Assembly: GCA_019218445.1 (NCBI GenBank)
Contig: JAHUUM010000008.1
Coordinates: 25,683-89,682 of the forward strand
From: Weeksellaceae bacterium TAE3-ERU29
Lineage (GTDB): Bacteria > Bacteroidota > Bacteroidia > Flavobacteriales > Weeksellaceae
Reading direction: 5' to 3'
Length of the DNA stretch: 64,000 nt
Shown here: in pieces, positions 17,902 through 26,651 of the stretch
Numbering within the stretch: the first letter of the stretch is position 1
Layout: every line of letters starts with the position of its first letter
Position numbers and translations under genes: made by a program
Notes under the pieces: generated by a model
Told to the model about the DNA's origin: nothing
What the model saw: only the letters and a program-made list of their open reading frames with translations
Databases searched by the model: none

Positions 17902-18612
17902 ATGAATATAAAAATAGTCATAAAACTGCTATTTGTTCTCTTAGTTATGTTTTCTTGTAAGAAGAAAACTGCTACAAATCCATCAGAAATAAACATTGAG
18001 AATGGCTATCATAAAACTATATTTCAGAATCGTCTGATTTATATGGGAGGAGATAGTATTTTGAGTAAAAGAACAACTTTATTTTATGATAATAAAGATG
18101 AGTTGTATCACAAAAAATATGAGGTATTAGCAACCAAAAATGAAAATTCTGATGATTACAAAACTATTATTGATGAATATTACGAGAACGGAAATAAAAC
18201 ATCAGAAGTGAGGTATTTTGTAAAGGGAGATAGTCTTATTTTACAAGGAAAAGATACGATAAAGTGCAATGAATTACATATTGCGTATGATAAAAATGGA
18301 AATGTAAAAGAAAAAGGCTGTCAAGGCTATATAAGTAATGCTGATATTTCAACCGGAATGAGTGTAGGAACTTGGTTTTATTATAAAAATGGCGAACTTA
18401 TAAAAGAAGTATATTTCCATAATGCTGAATTTGGAAAGGATTATATCATACATCGATGTTTTAATGATGAAGAATTTACCGATGTTATCACTAATAATTT
18501 TATTTTATATGAAAATGATAGTGTTCCGCTTTCTCCCTCAGAAATTAAAAAAAGAGAAATCATAGATTTGGATTTGATATGGGAAGATACAGGTTTTTGG
18601 GGTTGTTATTAA
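17902..18612 (+). CDS. Lipoprotein with MORN/YwqK-like repeats
   Basis: 236 aa. MNIKIVIKLLFVLLVMFSCK is a lipoprotein signal. The body contains EYYENGNKTSEVRYF, AYDKNGNVKEKG and GTWFYYKNGELIKEVYF, the repeat pattern of YwqK-type MORN-variant proteins, some of which are listed as toxin-antitoxin components. Same architecture as the product of 13174-13857. The next gene starts inside its last 34 bp. Confidence 0.65.
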   Translation: MNIKIVIKLLFVLLVMFSCKKKTATNPSEINIENGYHKTIFQNRLIYMGGDSILSKRTTLFYDNKDELYHKKYEVLATKNENSDDYKTIIDEYYENGNKTSEVRYFVKGDSLILQGKDTIKCNELHIAYDKNGNVKEKGCQGYISNADISTGMSVGTWFYYKNGELIKEVYFHNAEFGKDYIIHRCFNDEEFTDVITNNFILYENDSVPLSPSEIKKREIIDLDLIWEDTGFWGCY

Positions 18613-19040
18613 TTAGCATTTTTATGATATATTCTTGTAATAGCAAAACTACAAGAAAAGGAGAATTACCTCCAACAAAAGAGGTTGTTGTTTCTAAAGA
18701 CCGTGTGTTATCTTATCAGTTTTATAATAATGAGGAGAATATCAACAAACGGATAAATAGCAATTTATATAAAGATTCTATTTTTGAATACATTAACCGA
18801 TTTAAAGAGGTTGACTCTTATACTTGGGGACAGTGTTTTGGACATTTTAAATGCTATGCAAAGGGAAATTTAATGTACAAAGGTGTTGTATATGAATACG
18901 AGATAAATGCCGGAGGTTGGATAAAGTTAACTTCAAACCATAAGGAAGTAAAGTTTTTAGGGAGCATGAATAAAAAAGATACGATAAATAGCTTTTTGTC
19001 TGTCTATTATTGTGATGAAGATTGGGAATATTCGCCATGA
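18579..19040 (+). CDS. Small lipoprotein, unknown function
   Basis: 153 aa. The ATG at 18579 lies within the preceding gene and gives MGRYRFLGLLLISIFMIYSC, a plausible lipoprotein signal with lipobox IYSC. The mature domain contains an invariant-looking WGQCFGHFKCYAKG segment with two Cys. No family recognised. It ends 43 bp from the convergent gene at 19084; that gap is empty. Confidence 0.55.
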   Translation: MGRYRFLGLLLISIFMIYSCNSKTTRKGELPPTKEVVVSKDRVLSYQFYNNEENINKRINSNLYKDSIFEYINRFKEVDSYTWGQCFGHFKCYAKGNLMYKGVVYEYEINAGGWIKLTSNHKEVKFLGSMNKKDTINSFLSVYYCDEDWEYSP

Positions 19041-19083
19041 TAAGAAAAATACCTTAAGAATAATAAGGAGATTTTCTACCACC

Positions 19084-19545
19084 TCAATAAGACGTCTCAT
19101 TTATAAAAAACACAGAATCATTAGCACTAAAAATATACTTATTACGACCGTCTCGAATTATAATGTTTCTAAAATATTTGTTATTTTTCAAAATATTGTA
19201 TTTAATATATTTAGCCATTTTTTCAATAGAATCTTTTTCTAATATAATAGATTGATAAGCATTTTTTTGAGTACCATAAAACACTAATTTATAATCAAAA
19301 TTTCTTTTATCATAATCATTAACAAACAACGTATCTTTCCCTGCTTTCGTAAAGTTCTTGTAATATCTTATTATGTCTATCTCTCCATTTTTTGTAAATC
19401 TCTCAAAATATTCAGTTTCTTCCTCACTCCATTTGGGTTGCTGAACAATCGGGCTTTGCATCAACCACCAAAATGGATTTAATAGAAACCCAATGATAAG
19501 AACTACAACTATTCCTAATCCTATTTTTAGGGATTTTTTGTTCAT
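19084..19545 (-). CDS. Membrane-anchored hypothetical protein
   Basis: 153 aa. One N-terminal membrane helix (SLKIGLGIVVVLIIGFLLNP, about residues 5-24), then a soluble domain rich in Tyr, Lys and Asp with no recognised family. Its start codon abuts the end of the pseudogene at 19547, so it was probably co-transcribed with that gene. Confidence 0.55.
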   Translation of the reverse strand: MNKKSLKIGLGIVVVLIIGFLLNPFWWLMQSPIVQQPKWSEEETEYFERFTKNGEIDIIRYYKNFTKAGKDTLFVNDYDKRNFDYKLVFYGTQKNAYQSIILEKDSIEKMAKYIKYNILKNNKYFRNIIIRDGRNKYIFSANDSVFFINETSY

Positions 19546-19546
19546 T

Positions 19547-20121
19547 TCACTTTTTTTTATACCAACGAATAGGAATATCTCTATATCTGATACTTTTTTC
19601 AGGAGTAGATCCTATATACTCCCCGAATTCATTATATTTTGTAATATTCTTTGAATAAGGATACCATTCTTGCTCTTTTTCCAAAAAATAAAGATTATTC
19701 ACATTTTTTTTAATACGTATACATAACCATTTGAGCCTTGTGAAGCAGAATGAAAAGTCTGCACATAAAGATAATCATTATTTGATGTGGCTGTAAAATC
19801 AATATATGTCGTTCCCAACCCTACCAATGTGTCTATAATATCTACATCTTTTTCGAGCCAAGGATTTTCTTTTTTGAGGAATTTTGTACGAATGTAAACA
19901 TCATCGGAATAATCTTTTTTAATTCTTTTATATGTAGATATTCTCATTTTTATCGTCTGTTTAGAATTTTTATCCTTTTTATTTAAAACAACAGGAACAA
20001 ACCATTCTTTAGGGCGATTATCATTTATCTCTGTTCAAGAAGAGTCAGGAATAGGATTTATTTCTTGTGAAAAAACATTTACTGAAATGAGTAAAAATAG
20101 TATTGAGATTAATTGTTTCAT
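19547..20121 (-). pseudogene. Secreted-protein pseudogene with nonsense codon and frameshift
   Basis: Begins MKQLISILFLLISVNVFSQE, a clean signal peptide, at 20121. An in-frame TGA at 20035-20037 interrupts it after residue 28, then the frame continues (TEINDNRPKEWFVPVVLNKK, and on to MRISTYKR at 19947). A second lesion lies in an A8 run near 19704-19711: one extra A would continue the frame through NVNNLYFLEKEQEWYPYSKN to a stop at 19547, giving 191 residues. The restored protein resembles the product of 15374-15847, including the final I-x-W-Y. Two independent lesions make real decay more likely than error. Confidence 0.75.
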
Positions 20122-20140
20122 AATCTTTAAATCTTGTTTT

Positions 20141-20602
20141 TTAGCCATTTACATTAAACTGTTTCTGTATATCTTCGTATATTTCATAAATATCTCTAAT
20201 TTTTTCTGGGAGTTCTGCTTTATAATGACTCACTTCCCAAAATATAATTTCTCCATTGCTCAACTCTATGTTAACGCCTAAACTTCCTTCGTCTGTTCTT
20301 TTTGGATAACCAAAAACTTGATTGTTTTCTAAATATTTTTTGGGCGTGTCCATAAGTTTTGTTTTTGTTTCATTTGTTAGATGCCCTTCGTTATAGATAC
20401 TTCGTGTTTTACTTATTTTATCTTTTTCTAATATGATACTCACGATTTTATCATTCAATAGATTTGGATTTTCTACCTCTCCATACATAAGAGAAAAACT
20501 TATTTTTTCGATTTTATCAATTGAATTTTGATTGTAATCTTTCTTTTTAACACAATTTGTAAAAACAATAAAAATCAATAAGATAAATTTAATTGCTTTC
20601 AT
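20141..20602 (-). CDS. Lipoprotein, duplicated copy with an 11-residue deletion
   Basis: 153 aa. Near-identical to the 166-aa product of 14383-14883: same lipoprotein signal, same body, a few substitutions, and loss of 11 residues after PKKYLE through recombination at an 11-bp repeat. The duplicated DNA runs about 20100-20602. Immediately downstream is the pseudogene whose first bases also match the gene next to the original copy, so a two-gene border was copied. Function unknown. Confidence 0.68.
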   Translation of the reverse strand: MKAIKFILLIFIVFTNCVKKKDYNQNSIDKIEKISFSLMYGEVENPNLLNDKIVSIILEKDKISKTRSIYNEGHLTNETKTKLMDTPKKYLENNQVFGYPKRTDEGSLGVNIELSNGEIIFWEVSHYKAELPEKIRDIYEIYEDIQKQFNVNG

Positions 20603-20687
20603 AATTAATGATTTAAAGACTGAGTAAAAATAACTATTTAGAGGTTCAACTACAAGTTATTCTTTAGAAATACTTAATGCATTTTCA

Positions 20688-20695
20688 TACTTTTG
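20688..20695 (+). promoter_or_regulatory. Promoter -7 box for hemW-murI
   Basis: TACTTTTG, a full match to TAnnTTTG. A start about 7 bp downstream leaves a leader of about 14 nt before the TTG start of hemW. It also argues against any start further upstream. Confidence 0.55.
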
Positions 20696-20715
20696 CACCA
20701 AATCAAAATTAAAAT

Positions 20716-21840
20716 TTGGCATCGCTTTACATACATATTCCTTTTTGCAAACAGCAGTGTAATTATTGTAACTTTCACTTTTCTACCATTTTAAGGAATA
20801 AGTCTGAAATGATTTCTGCCATTAAAACAGAATTAAAACTCAGGAAAGCAGAAATAAAAGAGCCGTTGGAAACCATTTATTTTGGTGGTGGAACGCCTTC
20901 AATTTTGACTAATGAAGAGCTAAATTCAATATTAAAATTAATTGAAAGCCTTTTCGAGATTGAAAATAAACCCGAAATCACTTTAGAAGCAAATCCCGAT
21001 GATTTAACTTTAAGTAAAATTAAAGAATTAAAACAAACCCCGATTAATCGGTTTAGTATTGGTATTCAGTCTTTTTACGATGAGGATTTACAATTTATGA
21101 ACAGAGCTCATGATGCCAATCAAGCAGAAAGAAGTATAAAAACTGCACAAGATTTTGGTTTTGAAAACATCACGATTGATTTAATTTACGGGACGCCAAC
21201 CACAACTACCCAAATGTGGAAAAACAATATTGAGAAAACCATTGCTTTGGGCATTCCTCATGTTTCGGCATATGCACTCACTATTGAACCGAAAACAGTT
21301 TTAAATCATAAAATAAATAAAGGAGATTTACCTAATGTAGATGAGGCTTTGCAACAAGAACAATTCAATATTTTGGTAGAAGAATTGGGCAAAAATGATT
21401 TTGTGCATTATGAGATTTCCAATTTCGGGAAAGAAGGTTTTTTCTCGAAGCATAATTCCAATTATTGGGTCGGGAAAAATTATGTGGGCATAGGACCTTC
21501 TGCACATTCATTTGACGGAAAATCAAGAGCTTGGAATGTGAGTAATAACACAAAATATATTCAAGCATTAAATCAAAAAAATATTCCGAACGAAGTAGAA
21601 ATTTTAACCGAAAAAGACCAAATAAATGAACTTACAATGATTGGTTTACGTACGATTTTCGGAATAGATTTCAATGATTTTAAGACTAAATTTTCTTCTG
21701 TTTTAATTGATGAATGGTTGAAACAAGCCACGCCGTTTTTAAATGACGGAAAGTTAATTTTAAAGGATAATAAAATTTATTTGAACTCAAATTACAGATT
21801 TTTTGCCGATGGCATAGCGTCTGAACTGTTTATTATTTAA
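20716..21840 (+). CDS. hemW: Radical SAM HemW (heme chaperone family)
   Basis: 374 aa. The N-terminus SLYIHIPFCKQQCNYCNFHF carries the radical-SAM CxxxCxxC cluster motif, followed by IYFGGGTPS, EANPDD, SIGIQSF, TIDLIYGTP and YEISNFGK, all HemW hallmarks. HemW proteins bind heme and are proposed heme-insertion chaperones; many are mis-annotated as HemN. The start codon is TTG at 20716: the only upstream in-frame ATG (20677) is followed by TAA 11 codons later. The stop lies 9 bp from murI, so the two share a transcript. Confidence 0.93.
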   Translation: MASLYIHIPFCKQQCNYCNFHFSTILRNKSEMISAIKTELKLRKAEIKEPLETIYFGGGTPSILTNEELNSILKLIESLFEIENKPEITLEANPDDLTLSKIKELKQTPINRFSIGIQSFYDEDLQFMNRAHDANQAERSIKTAQDFGFENITIDLIYGTPTTTTQMWKNNIEKTIALGIPHVSAYALTIEPKTVLNHKINKGDLPNVDEALQQEQFNILVEELGKNDFVHYEISNFGKEGFFSKHNSNYWVGKNYVGIGPSAHSFDGKSRAWNVSNNTKYIQALNQKNIPNEVEILTEKDQINELTMIGLRTIFGIDFNDFKTKFSSVLIDEWLKQATPFLNDGKLILKDNKIYLNSNYRFFADGIASELFII

Positions 21841-21849
21841 ATTTGCAAA

Positions 21850-22656
21850 ATGAATGATAACAGACCTATTGGTATTTTTGATTCGGGCGTGGGCGGACTT
21901 ACGGTAGCTCGAGAAGTTAAAAATTTATTCCCGAACGAGAGTATTATTTATTTCGGTGATTCCAAGCATTTGCCTTACGGAAACAAATCGAAAGAAGTTA
22001 TCGTTCAGTATTGTAAAGACATCACTCAGTTTTTAATAGAGCAGAATTGCAAAGTGATAATTGTGGCTTGTAACACAGCTTCTTCCAATGCTTTACAAGA
22101 CATTCAAGGAGTTGCAAAAGAGCATAATGTTCCTGTCTTGGACGTTATTACACCCGTTGCCGAAAAGGTAGCTTACGGATTTTATCAAAAAATGGGAGTT
22201 ATCGCAACAAAAGCAACTGTAAATTCAGGTGTTTATAAAAAAAGAATCAGAAAATTTAATAAACATATTAAAGTTCAGGAATTGGCCACACCTTTGTTAG
22301 TTCCAGTAATAGAGGAAGATGTGATGAAGTCTGATATTTCCAAAGCTGTTTTAGAACATTATTTATCTAATAAAAAATTAGAAGGAATTGATTCTATCGT
22401 ATTGGGTTGTACGCATTATCCGCTTATAGAAAAGGAAATTGACAATTATTTTCAAGGCATTGTAAAAGTGATAAATTCACCATTAATTGTGGCTCATACT
22501 TTAAAAATAATCCTTGCTAAAAATGAGTTGGAAAGCAATCATGATACAGAAGCAAAGTACAGATTTTATGTTTCTGATATTACTAAAAACTTCCAGAAAT
22601 TAGCCCGAAAATTCTTCGGAAAAAATATAGAACTGGAGCTTAAGTTATTGCATTAG
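21850..22656 (+). CDS. murI: Glutamate racemase
   Basis: 268 aa. Makes D-glutamate for peptidoglycan. IGIFDSGVGGLTV (about residues 6-18), YFGDSKHLPYG, the first catalytic Cys in VACNTASSNAL (about residue 75) and the second in VLGCTHYPL (about residue 185) are all present. Length is normal. Directly downstream of hemW. Confidence 0.96.
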   Translation: MNDNRPIGIFDSGVGGLTVAREVKNLFPNESIIYFGDSKHLPYGNKSKEVIVQYCKDITQFLIEQNCKVIIVACNTASSNALQDIQGVAKEHNVPVLDVITPVAEKVAYGFYQKMGVIATKATVNSGVYKKRIRKFNKHIKVQELATPLLVPVIEEDVMKSDISKAVLEHYLSNKKLEGIDSIVLGCTHYPLIEKEIDNYFQGIVKVINSPLIVAHTLKIILAKNELESNHDTEAKYRFYVSDITKNFQKLARKFFGKNIELELKLLH

Positions 22657-22699
22657 TTATAAATAAATTTTTCAAAAGTATTTATCCGTATAATTTTTA

Positions 22700-22707
22700 T
22701 ATATTTG
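22700..22707 (+). promoter_or_regulatory. Promoter -7 box for the toxin-antitoxin pair
   Basis: TATATTTG, a full TAnnTTTG match, 18 bp before the antitoxin start. It is embedded in an imperfect palindrome (ATATAT, spacer, TATATAT, about 22698-22717) that could be the operator bound by the antitoxin. The operator is inference. Confidence 0.55.
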
Positions 22708-22724
22708 TACGTATATATTAAGTT

Positions 22725-22973
22725 ATGGATACAAAACTAACTTTAAAATTAGATAAAAGTATTATTGAGAAAGCAAAAAAATATGCTTCCGAAAAAGAAA
22801 TAAGTTTATCTAAAATGGTTGAAAATTATTTTCAATCATTGACTAATGAACAGGTTAATAATGATTTAGAAATATCTCCATTTATAAAAAGTATTTCTTC
22901 AGGTAAAAAATTGCCATTGGATTTAGATTATAAAAAAGAATATTCTAACTACTTAACAGAGAAATACAAATGA
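22725..22973 (+). CDS. DUF6364 family antitoxin
   Basis: 82 aa. Starts MDTKLTLKLDKSIIEKAKKY, a ribbon-helix-helix-like DNA-binding region: beta strand, helix, then EISLSKMVENYFQSL as the second helix. The C-terminal tail (about 45-82) would wrap the toxin. DUF6364 proteins are the usual partner of PIN toxins in Bacteroidota. It overlaps the toxin gene by 4 bp, the standard antitoxin-first layout with autoregulation expected. Confidence 0.85.
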   Translation: MDTKLTLKLDKSIIEKAKKYASEKEISLSKMVENYFQSLTNEQVNNDLEISPFIKSISSGKKLPLDLDYKKEYSNYLTEKYK

Positions 22974-23395
22974 AAAAACGTATTTTTATAGATACCAATA
23001 TTATGTTGGATTTGTTAGGAGAAAGAGAGCCTTTTTATACACCTATTGCCAAGATTGCAACTTTAGCAGAAAAGGGGAAATTAAGTATGGTTGTTTCACC
23101 TATTTCTTTTGCTACGGTCAATTATTTTTTATCAAAATATGAAAATTCAAAAACAGCAAGAGAAAAACTTCGCAAATTTAAAATCATAAGTGAAGTTTGT
23201 TCTATTAATGAGCAAATAATTGAAAAGGGATTAAATTCAGAAATAAAAGATTTTGAAGACGCTTTACAGTATTTTAGTGCATTAGAGTTTGATTGTAAAG
23301 TGATTATAACAAGAAACGGAAAAGATTTTAAAGAATCTATTCTACCTGTTCAAACCGCAGAGGAATTTTTAAATATTTTTGTAAATTCACAATAA
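22970..23395 (+). CDS. PIN-domain toxin (VapC-like ribonuclease)
   Basis: 141 aa. PIN-domain acidic residues are visible: FIDTNIMLDLL near the N-terminus (first Asp), a central acidic residue around KGLNSEIKDFEDALQY (DFEDALQ motif), and IITRNGKDF near the C-terminus. VapC-type PIN toxins cleave RNA, often tRNA. Pair with the upstream DUF6364 antitoxin; an intact catalytic set suggests a functional toxin. Confidence 0.87.
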   Translation: MKKRIFIDTNIMLDLLGEREPFYTPIAKIATLAEKGKLSMVVSPISFATVNYFLSKYENSKTAREKLRKFKIISEVCSINEQIIEKGLNSEIKDFEDALQYFSALEFDCKVIITRNGKDFKESILPVQTAEEFLNIFVNSQ

Positions 23396-23396
23396 T

Positions 23397-23921
23397 ATGA
23401 TAGATATTCTTCTCGTAATATTTCTGTTTTGCCTCATACTTTTATTTTATGGAATTATTTCTGTTGTAATATACTACATATTCAAATACTTAAGAGATAA
23501 ATTCAAATGGAACAATAAATTTTTACGAAATAAATGTTTGATTTTATACCTAAGTATTTCTTCGATAGGCTTATCTGTTTATGAAACTTACAGAGCTTTT
23601 TATCCGGCAGATAGTTTTTATTTTAAGGAATTTGAATATGTAACTAATCGAAAAATTCCCGATTCAGCAGAAATTAAATTTAAAGATTCTTGTTACCCTG
23701 ATATTCACGGAAAGTATTTTTCTAAATCTGTTATAGAATTATCTGAAAATGAATTTAATAAACTCCTTACAGAATTAAGAAATAATAAAAATTTAGTTGA
23801 ATCAAAAACTACAAATTATTTAAGTGTTTTTAATAATAAAGAAAAATCAAAAAGTGGAACTCTTAGAATTATATTTTATAAAGACAGAAGAACAATAGAA
23901 GTCTATGTTGATAATTTTTAA
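23397..23921 (+). CDS. Two-TM membrane protein, unknown function
   Basis: 174 aa. Two N-terminal membrane helices (about residues 4-30 and 48-65) and a soluble C-terminal domain (about 75-174). No recognised family. It starts one base after the toxin stop, so it is translated with the toxin-antitoxin pair, though nothing ties it functionally to them. Confidence 0.55.
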   Translation: MIDILLVIFLFCLILLFYGIISVVIYYIFKYLRDKFKWNNKFLRNKCLILYLSISSIGLSVYETYRAFYPADSFYFKEFEYVTNRKIPDSAEIKFKDSCYPDIHGKYFSKSVIELSENEFNKLLTELRNNKNLVESKTTNYLSVFNNKEKSKSGTLRIIFYKDRRTIEVYVDNF

Positions 23922-23957
23922 ACGTTCAAATTCAATGTTTTTATTTATAATGTAAAT

Positions 23958-24036
23958 AAAACACCCCCTTTATCCCCCTCAGAGGGGGAATTTACGTAAT
24001 CAACTTGTCCCCTTGAGGGGATTTTAGGGGTGTTTT
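23958..24036. repeat. Nested palindromic repeat, probable bidirectional terminator
   Basis: Outer arms AAAACACCCC (23958-23967) and GGGGTGTTTT (24027-24036) enclose two shorter G/C palindromes, one around TCCCCCTC/AGAGGGGGA (23972-23989) and one around CCCCTTGAGGGG (24009-24020). It lies between converging genes and ends in T-rich sequence, so it can form a terminator on both strands. The G/C-rich design in an AT-rich genome fits the dispersed intergenic repeats common in Flavobacteria. Confidence 0.75.
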
Positions 24037-24058
24037 AAGCAGGAAATTATTACAATTA

Positions 24059-26464
24059 TTAGAAATCAATATCTAAACCAACATAAATATTAACGGGCAT
24101 AATGGGAGCATAAACCATTCCACCGTCGAAGTAATTTCCGAATGGATTTTTAACGTCTATAATCGGTTGGTCTTGTTGATAACTCAAAATGTTTTCCGCA
24201 CCGGAATACAATCGAATTTGTTTATTAAACTGATGAGCCACTTGCGCATTCAACAAGAAATAAGGTTTAGAGTACGAATCCCATTGAAATTCTTTAGGAT
24301 TTGTACTACTATTTGGCAAACGCTGTTTTCCTACCCATTGTAAAGTCGTATCAAATGTCCAATTATTGGAATTAGTTTTATAAGCAACATTTAAGAAAGC
24401 TCGGTCTTTTGCAGTAAAAGGAATTTCCTTTTTACCCGATAAATAAAGAGCTTTTGTATCATAATTTTTATATGCAACACGAACGTCTAAATTACGAATT
24501 GGTTGAAAATCCCACTGAATTTGTAAACTGTTTGCGTATGAATCTTTCATGTTATAAAACAAAATTTTATGCGTAGAAGCATCTAAATCGGGTAAGATTT
24601 GATTCTCGAAATCAGTTCTGAAAAAGTCTGCAATCAAAGTGGATTTTCTGCCTAAAAATCTAAAATCTTGTTGAAGGCTGATTCCGTAATTCCAAGCAAT
24701 TTCGGGATTTAATCCGTAAATCTTTCCATTATTGTTTAAAACCTCAATTTTTCGATTACTTGCTAAATAAGTTTGACTTTCGGCAAAGATATTTGCAGTT
24801 CTAAAACCTCTTCCTCCTGAGGCTCTAAGTGTTGTTTTTTTACCTAAATTATACTTTACATTTAGTCGTGGCGTAAACTGAGTTCCCGCCAAATTATGGA
24901 AATCTACTCTTACTCCAGCAACCACTGTTAAATCCATTCCCGAGTAGGTATATTCATAGAATAATCCGGGAACTTTTTCGGTGCGATTGTAAGGTGAATT
25001 TTGATAAAATTCTTGGTAATCATCATATAAAAAAGAAGCTCCCGTTTTATATTTATGATTTGTATTTCCTAAAATACTTTCAAAAATTAAGTTTGAATAA
25101 TATGTGTTTTGCGTTCCGTTATAAACTCTGTTTCCAAAAAATGAATTTTGTTTATAATGTGTATATTTATTCATAAAACCTATTGATTGATAAGGCTTTC
25201 CTTTAAAAATATAACCTGTTTTATTCCAAGCTTGAAAACGAGAAATATCTATTCCCACGCCATAATTCTGAGCCAAAGATTTTTCTTTATCATCATAAAA
25301 ATCCATTTGTCCGGCTGTTCTATTATCATTTAAAACATTTATCCCGAAATGAGTTCCTAATCCTGAGTTTTCTAAATCGTTATAATCAAGCAAATAATTA
25401 AGATTGATTTGCTTACCCACAGGCGTATCTATAAAACCGTCATTATTCTTGTCCTGACGCTCTAAAACTGCGTTTCCGTGTACCAAAAACGACTGACTCC
25501 ATTTATTGTTTATACCATCTGTATGCACTAAATTTCCCTCTACACGCGAACTTAAATCGCCAAAAAGATTGATAGATGTTTTTTCTTCTTTTGTAGATTT
25601 AAAAAACTCTGTATTTATTTGCCCTGAAATAGATTCGTACCCATTTGTTACAGAACTTCCTCCTTTGGTTAATTGAATTCCGGAAATCCATCTACCCGGT
25701 ATAAATCCCATTCCGTAAGCAGAAGAAAGTCCTCTGACTTCGGGTAATAATTCTGTAGAAATCAGAGTGTATTTTTGGTCTAAACCAAGCATTTTAATTT
25801 GTTTAGTTCCTGTTACGGCATTGGCATAGCTTACGTCTACTGTTGCATTGGTTTCAAAACTTTCAGATAGATTACAACAAGCAGCTTTTAATAATTCGCC
25901 TTTGTCGATATTAAAAGTTAATCCGGCACCTTTTTTATCGATGCTTGTCGCCGCCTTGTTTCCTTTTATCTCTATTTGACTTAGTTTAATATTACTATTG
26001 TCAGTTGTAAAGTCATTTTCATTTTTATGAGAATCAGAGTGATTCATGTGGTGAGTATGCTCCTCTGCATCATTTTGATTTGTTTCTACGGTAAAAGGAG
26101 AATTCTCTTTTTTTAATTTATCTAAAGGCAAGTCCTTGCTACTATATTGACAACATCCCGGTAAATTTTTGTAGGCATTTTCAGGAGCTCTATATTCCTC
26201 GTTATCATAACCCACTTCGGCAATACGTTTTAAAATTTTGCTTTTAGAAGTAAGATTTGGATCATAACTGAACGTTAATATTTGATCTTTTATACTCCAA
26301 CTACCTTGTGCAGACGGCTCTTTTCGTACAGCCTTTTCTATTTTGCCTTTACAAGTTTCGCAGTTTCCTCTTACTAAAGCAGTCTCGTTTATTATTGTAG
26401 TTTCTTGTGCGTATGTAAATAACGTAAACATACACAGCATTAATATTGATGTATATAATTTCAT
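24059..26464 (-). CDS. TonB-dependent receptor with N-terminal heavy-metal domain
   Basis: 801 aa. Signal peptide (about 1-19), then a heavy-metal-associated (HMA) domain at about 20-95 with the metal-binding GNCETCKGKIEKAV motif. A His-rich linker (EEHTHHMNHSDSH, about 133-145) follows, then the TonB plug (SAYGMGFIPGRWISGIQLTKGGSSVTNGYESISGQI) and a 22-strand-type outer-membrane barrel ending in the aromatic IYVGLDIDF. The HMA domain sits where many Bacteroidota receptors carry a carboxypeptidase-like domain. This implies copper or another soft metal as cargo or signal. The Cys-rich protein gene upstream supports metal handling. Confidence 0.88.
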   Translation of the reverse strand: MKLYTSILMLCMFTLFTYAQETTIINETALVRGNCETCKGKIEKAVRKEPSAQGSWSIKDQILTFSYDPNLTSKSKILKRIAEVGYDNEEYRAPENAYKNLPGCCQYSSKDLPLDKLKKENSPFTVETNQNDAEEHTHHMNHSDSHKNENDFTTDNSNIKLSQIEIKGNKAATSIDKKGAGLTFNIDKGELLKAACCNLSESFETNATVDVSYANAVTGTKQIKMLGLDQKYTLISTELLPEVRGLSSAYGMGFIPGRWISGIQLTKGGSSVTNGYESISGQINTEFFKSTKEEKTSINLFGDLSSRVEGNLVHTDGINNKWSQSFLVHGNAVLERQDKNNDGFIDTPVGKQINLNYLLDYNDLENSGLGTHFGINVLNDNRTAGQMDFYDDKEKSLAQNYGVGIDISRFQAWNKTGYIFKGKPYQSIGFMNKYTHYKQNSFFGNRVYNGTQNTYYSNLIFESILGNTNHKYKTGASFLYDDYQEFYQNSPYNRTEKVPGLFYEYTYSGMDLTVVAGVRVDFHNLAGTQFTPRLNVKYNLGKKTTLRASGGRGFRTANIFAESQTYLASNRKIEVLNNNGKIYGLNPEIAWNYGISLQQDFRFLGRKSTLIADFFRTDFENQILPDLDASTHKILFYNMKDSYANSLQIQWDFQPIRNLDVRVAYKNYDTKALYLSGKKEIPFTAKDRAFLNVAYKTNSNNWTFDTTLQWVGKQRLPNSSTNPKEFQWDSYSKPYFLLNAQVAHQFNKQIRLYSGAENILSYQQDQPIIDVKNPFGNYFDGGMVYAPIMPVNIYVGLDIDF

Positions 26465-26651
26465 TTTTAGTTGTTTTTAAAGGATATGATTATCCTTGTT
26501 TTATTAATAATTGAATATTTATCTTCGCTGAAAAGCAAAGATTTTTTGGCTTAAATTCTTATTGATATTACAAAACAGCAACAAACTTTAAAAAGAATGT
26601 CATTGATTTATAAATCAAATATTTAAGCTGATAATAACGGAATTAAAACAA

